From NCBI GenBank assembly GCA_043769275.1, contig JAYVJM010000054.1, positions 1 through 23,843 on the forward strand: a DNA stretch of 23,843 bases. Reading direction: 5' to 3'. How positions within the stretch are numbered: the first letter of the stretch is position 1; each line of letters begins with the position of its first letter. Below, one piece after another: positions 22,445 to 23,843 of the stretch. The position numbers and the translations under genes were made by a program. The stretch is from JAYVJM01 sp043769275 (GTDB taxonomy: Bacteria > Pseudomonadota > Gammaproteobacteria > Pseudomonadales > UBA7239). The notes under the pieces were generated by a model that did no database searches, was not told where the DNA came from, and saw only the letters and a program-made list of their open reading frames with translations.

Positions 22445-23383
22445 ATGCTGAAGAAAATAAAAGGTTTATTTGGGCGCAAAAGCAACGAGGTAGACACGAT
22501 GGCCACTACGTCTAAAACTGCCGCCAAACCCCGTCCTGCCAACAGTAGCAAAGCGGGAAACAGCAAGGCCGCGGCAACAAAGGTTAAGCAAAGGGCAAAA
22601 ACCCCTGCGAAGGCACCTAAAACAACAGCACCCAAAACGGCGAAACAAGTTGCCGTTGTGGCAAAAAAAGCTACCGTGCAGAAAAATATTTCCAGCACAA
22701 AAATTCCAGTAAAAAAAGAACCAGCCCTAAAGAAAACGGGGGCAACCAAGGCGGCCCCGAAAAAAACGACACAAATAGCCCACAGCACCGCCAAAACTAA
22801 GACGATAAAAAAACCGGCGACCCAATCCATGGCATCTATCCCTGTTGTACGGAAAACCGAAATGATCAAAAATCCCCCAGCAGCTACAGCAACAGACAAG
22901 CAGCACCTTTCTCCCGCACAGGCATCAAGCGACGTTAAAAAGCCCAAAAAAAGCAGTAAAAGCCCAGACATCGCGGTAAGCAGCTTTACGCCTTATCAAG
23001 AAAAATCTGGCGAGAACTATATGAATAGCGCCCAAAAAGCGCATTTTCGACAACTGTTGTTGGGCTGGAAGGTTGAGCTGATGCAGGAGGTTGATCGCAC
23101 CGTCACGCACATGAAAGACGAGGCCTCCAACTTCCCAGACCCCATAGATCGTGCGGCACAGGAAGAAGAATTTAGCTTGGAGTTGCGCGCCCGCGAACGC
23201 GAACGCAAACTCATTAAAAAAATTGACAGCACCCTAGAGCTGATCGAGCAAGACGATTACGGTTATTGCGATGCCTGCGGCATCGATATCGGCGTGCGCC
23301 GCCTAGAGGTGCGCCCTACCGCCACACAATGTATCGACTGCAAAACGCTGGCTGAGATTAAGGAAAAACAATTAAGCGGCTGA
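22445..23383 (+). CDS. dksA: DksA-family RNA polymerase-binding factor with long Lys/Ala-rich N-terminal extension, 312 aa
   Basis: The C-terminal 130 residues are a full DksA, which binds the RNA polymerase secondary channel and with ppGpp controls stringent-response promoters. It has a coiled coil with the tip motif DPIDRA (232-237) and a four-cysteine zinc finger (C275, C278, C296, C299). Before it lie about 180 low-complexity residues rich in lysine, alanine, threonine and proline (for example KTPAKAPKTTAPKTAKQ), resembling histone H1-like bacterial proteins such as AlgP. Usual DksA has about 150 residues. The ATG at 22445 has AAAGGA upstream; an ATG at 22499 with GAGGT is an alternative, removing 18 residues. 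The 226 bases to the divergent DUF484 gene hold its promoter, but no clear hexamers were found. gluQ follows by 30 bases. Confidence 0.93.
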   Translation: MLKKIKGLFGRKSNEVDTMATTSKTAAKPRPANSSKAGNSKAAATKVKQRAKTPAKAPKTTAPKTAKQVAVVAKKATVQKNISSTKIPVKKEPALKKTGATKAAPKKTTQIAHSTAKTKTIKKPATQSMASIPVVRKTEMIKNPPAATATDKQHLSPAQASSDVKKPKKSSKSPDIAVSSFTPYQEKSGENYMNSAQKAHFRQLLLGWKVELMQEVDRTVTHMKDEASNFPDPIDRAAQEEEFSLELRARERERKLIKKIDSTLELIEQDDYGYCDACGIDIGVRRLEVRPTATQCIDCKTLAEIKEKQLSG

Positions 23384-23413
23384 GGGCTTACTAACCAGCG
23401 GCAGGCTGCATTT

Positions 23414-23754
23414 GTGTCCTATACCGGACGTTTTGCGCCTTCGCCAACGGGAGCCTTGCATTTTGGCTCTCTGTTGGCCGCCGTAGCCAGCTTCGTCGAT
23501 GCGCGCGCTCACCATGGCCGCTGGCTTGTTCGCATTGAAGACATCGACCCGCCGCGTATTGTCCTCGGCGCAGACACGCTTATTCTCCACACACTGGAAC
23601 AACATGCGCGCTCCATTGGGATGGCTCCATACTGTACCAAAACCAGCGTGCAGGGCATTATCGTGATGTGCTGGCGTTGTAGCTGCGCAATCTAAGCTAT
23701 CGCTGCAACTGTAGCCGCACACGTCTCAACACGCTTGGCGGCATCTATAGTTAA
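23414..23754 (+). pseudogene. gluQ: Broken glutamyl-Q tRNA(Asp) synthetase gene (gluQ/yadB)
   Basis: GluQ attaches glutamate to queuosine in tRNA-Asp. The frame from the GTG at 23414 is a clear N-terminus (YTGRFAPSPTGALHFGSLLAA with the HIGH-type segment, then WLVRIEDIDPPR). Near 23605-23614 the frame is lost: the family sequence continues one frame over as HWDGSILYQNQRAGHYRDVLAL, reaches a TAG at 23680-23682, goes on as LRNLSYRCNCSRTRLNTLGGIYS, then meets a TAA at 23752-23754. The zinc-site cysteines C-x-C are present, but the following half including KMSKS is absent. The first frame itself ends at 23695 with an unrelated tail. One frameshift, one stop and loss of the C-terminal part make it non-functional. 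The usual dksA-gluQ order is kept. Confidence 0.88.
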
Positions 23755-23843
23755 TCACACAAACAAGCAGACGAAACAATCATTTCATCCAAGGTCATAT
23801 TTGCGTGGTTTCTCCAAAAACGCTTGAGATTGGCCCAGAGTTT

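Noticed and set aside
22303..22971. 222-residue hydrophobic frame on the minus strand opposite dksA
   Set aside because: It is the antisense of the lysine/alanine-rich DksA extension (Lys codons read back as Phe/Leu), which creates a false membrane-like protein.

Overview
The window looks like chromosomal DNA from a free-living-type gammaproteobacterium, probably of the Pseudomonadales/Cellvibrionales assemblage. The grounds are a dnaA-dnaN-recF-gyrB run, an 819-residue GyrB of the gammaproteobacterial length class, Pseudomonas-form parS sites inside recF, the cluster rlmN-pilF-rodZ-ispG-hisS-yfgM-bamB-der next to ndk, and a dksA-gluQ pair. This placement rests on gene content and motif recognition only; no database search was possible.

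Layout. Positions 1-97 look like the end of an IS3-type element leaving the window. Positions 149-10327 form a long minus-strand housekeeping block, transcribed from ndk towards der: ndk (NTP pools), rlmN (rRNA/tRNA methylation), pilF (type IV pilus lipoprotein), rodZ (cell shape), ispG (isoprenoids), hisS (tRNA charging), yfgM and bamB (envelope protein export and outer-membrane assembly), a small membrane-anchored hypothetical gene translationally coupled to bamB, and der (ribosome assembly). Several neighbours overlap by 1-4 bases, which points to operon transcription. Two dispersed palindromic repeat copies lie directly against the 5' ends of der and hisS and create false N-terminal extensions; a Neisseria dRS3-like palindrome also lies upstream of der.

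Positions 10328-11634 are a genetic scar: a 14-C homopolymer, then the remains of an iron/heme-type ABC importer (ATPase, permease and binding protein, each truncated or broken), then a third palindromic repeat copy. After it come radA, a DUF3147 membrane protein and a secreted RCC1-propeller/thrombospondin-type-3 protein of unknown role, all on the minus strand.

Positions 14932-21510 are the replication-origin region: gyrB, recF (with two exact 16-bp parS palindromes), dnaN and dnaA, preceded by a good sigma70-type promoter bracketed by DnaA boxes. This combines initiation (DnaA), the sliding clamp (DnaN), repair (RecF), supercoiling (GyrB) and probably the ParABS segregation anchor. The usual rpmH/rnpA neighbours of dnaA are absent; an orphan DUF484 gene is there instead.

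From 22445 transcription switches to the plus strand: a DksA-family transcription factor with a lysine/alanine-rich extension of about 180 residues, followed by a gluQ pseudogene broken by a frameshift and a stop. I found no CRISPR, tRNA, rRNA or clear novel defence system. The most interesting items are the DksA extension, the RCC1/TSP3 protein, the origin/parS architecture and the decaying transporter and gluQ genes.
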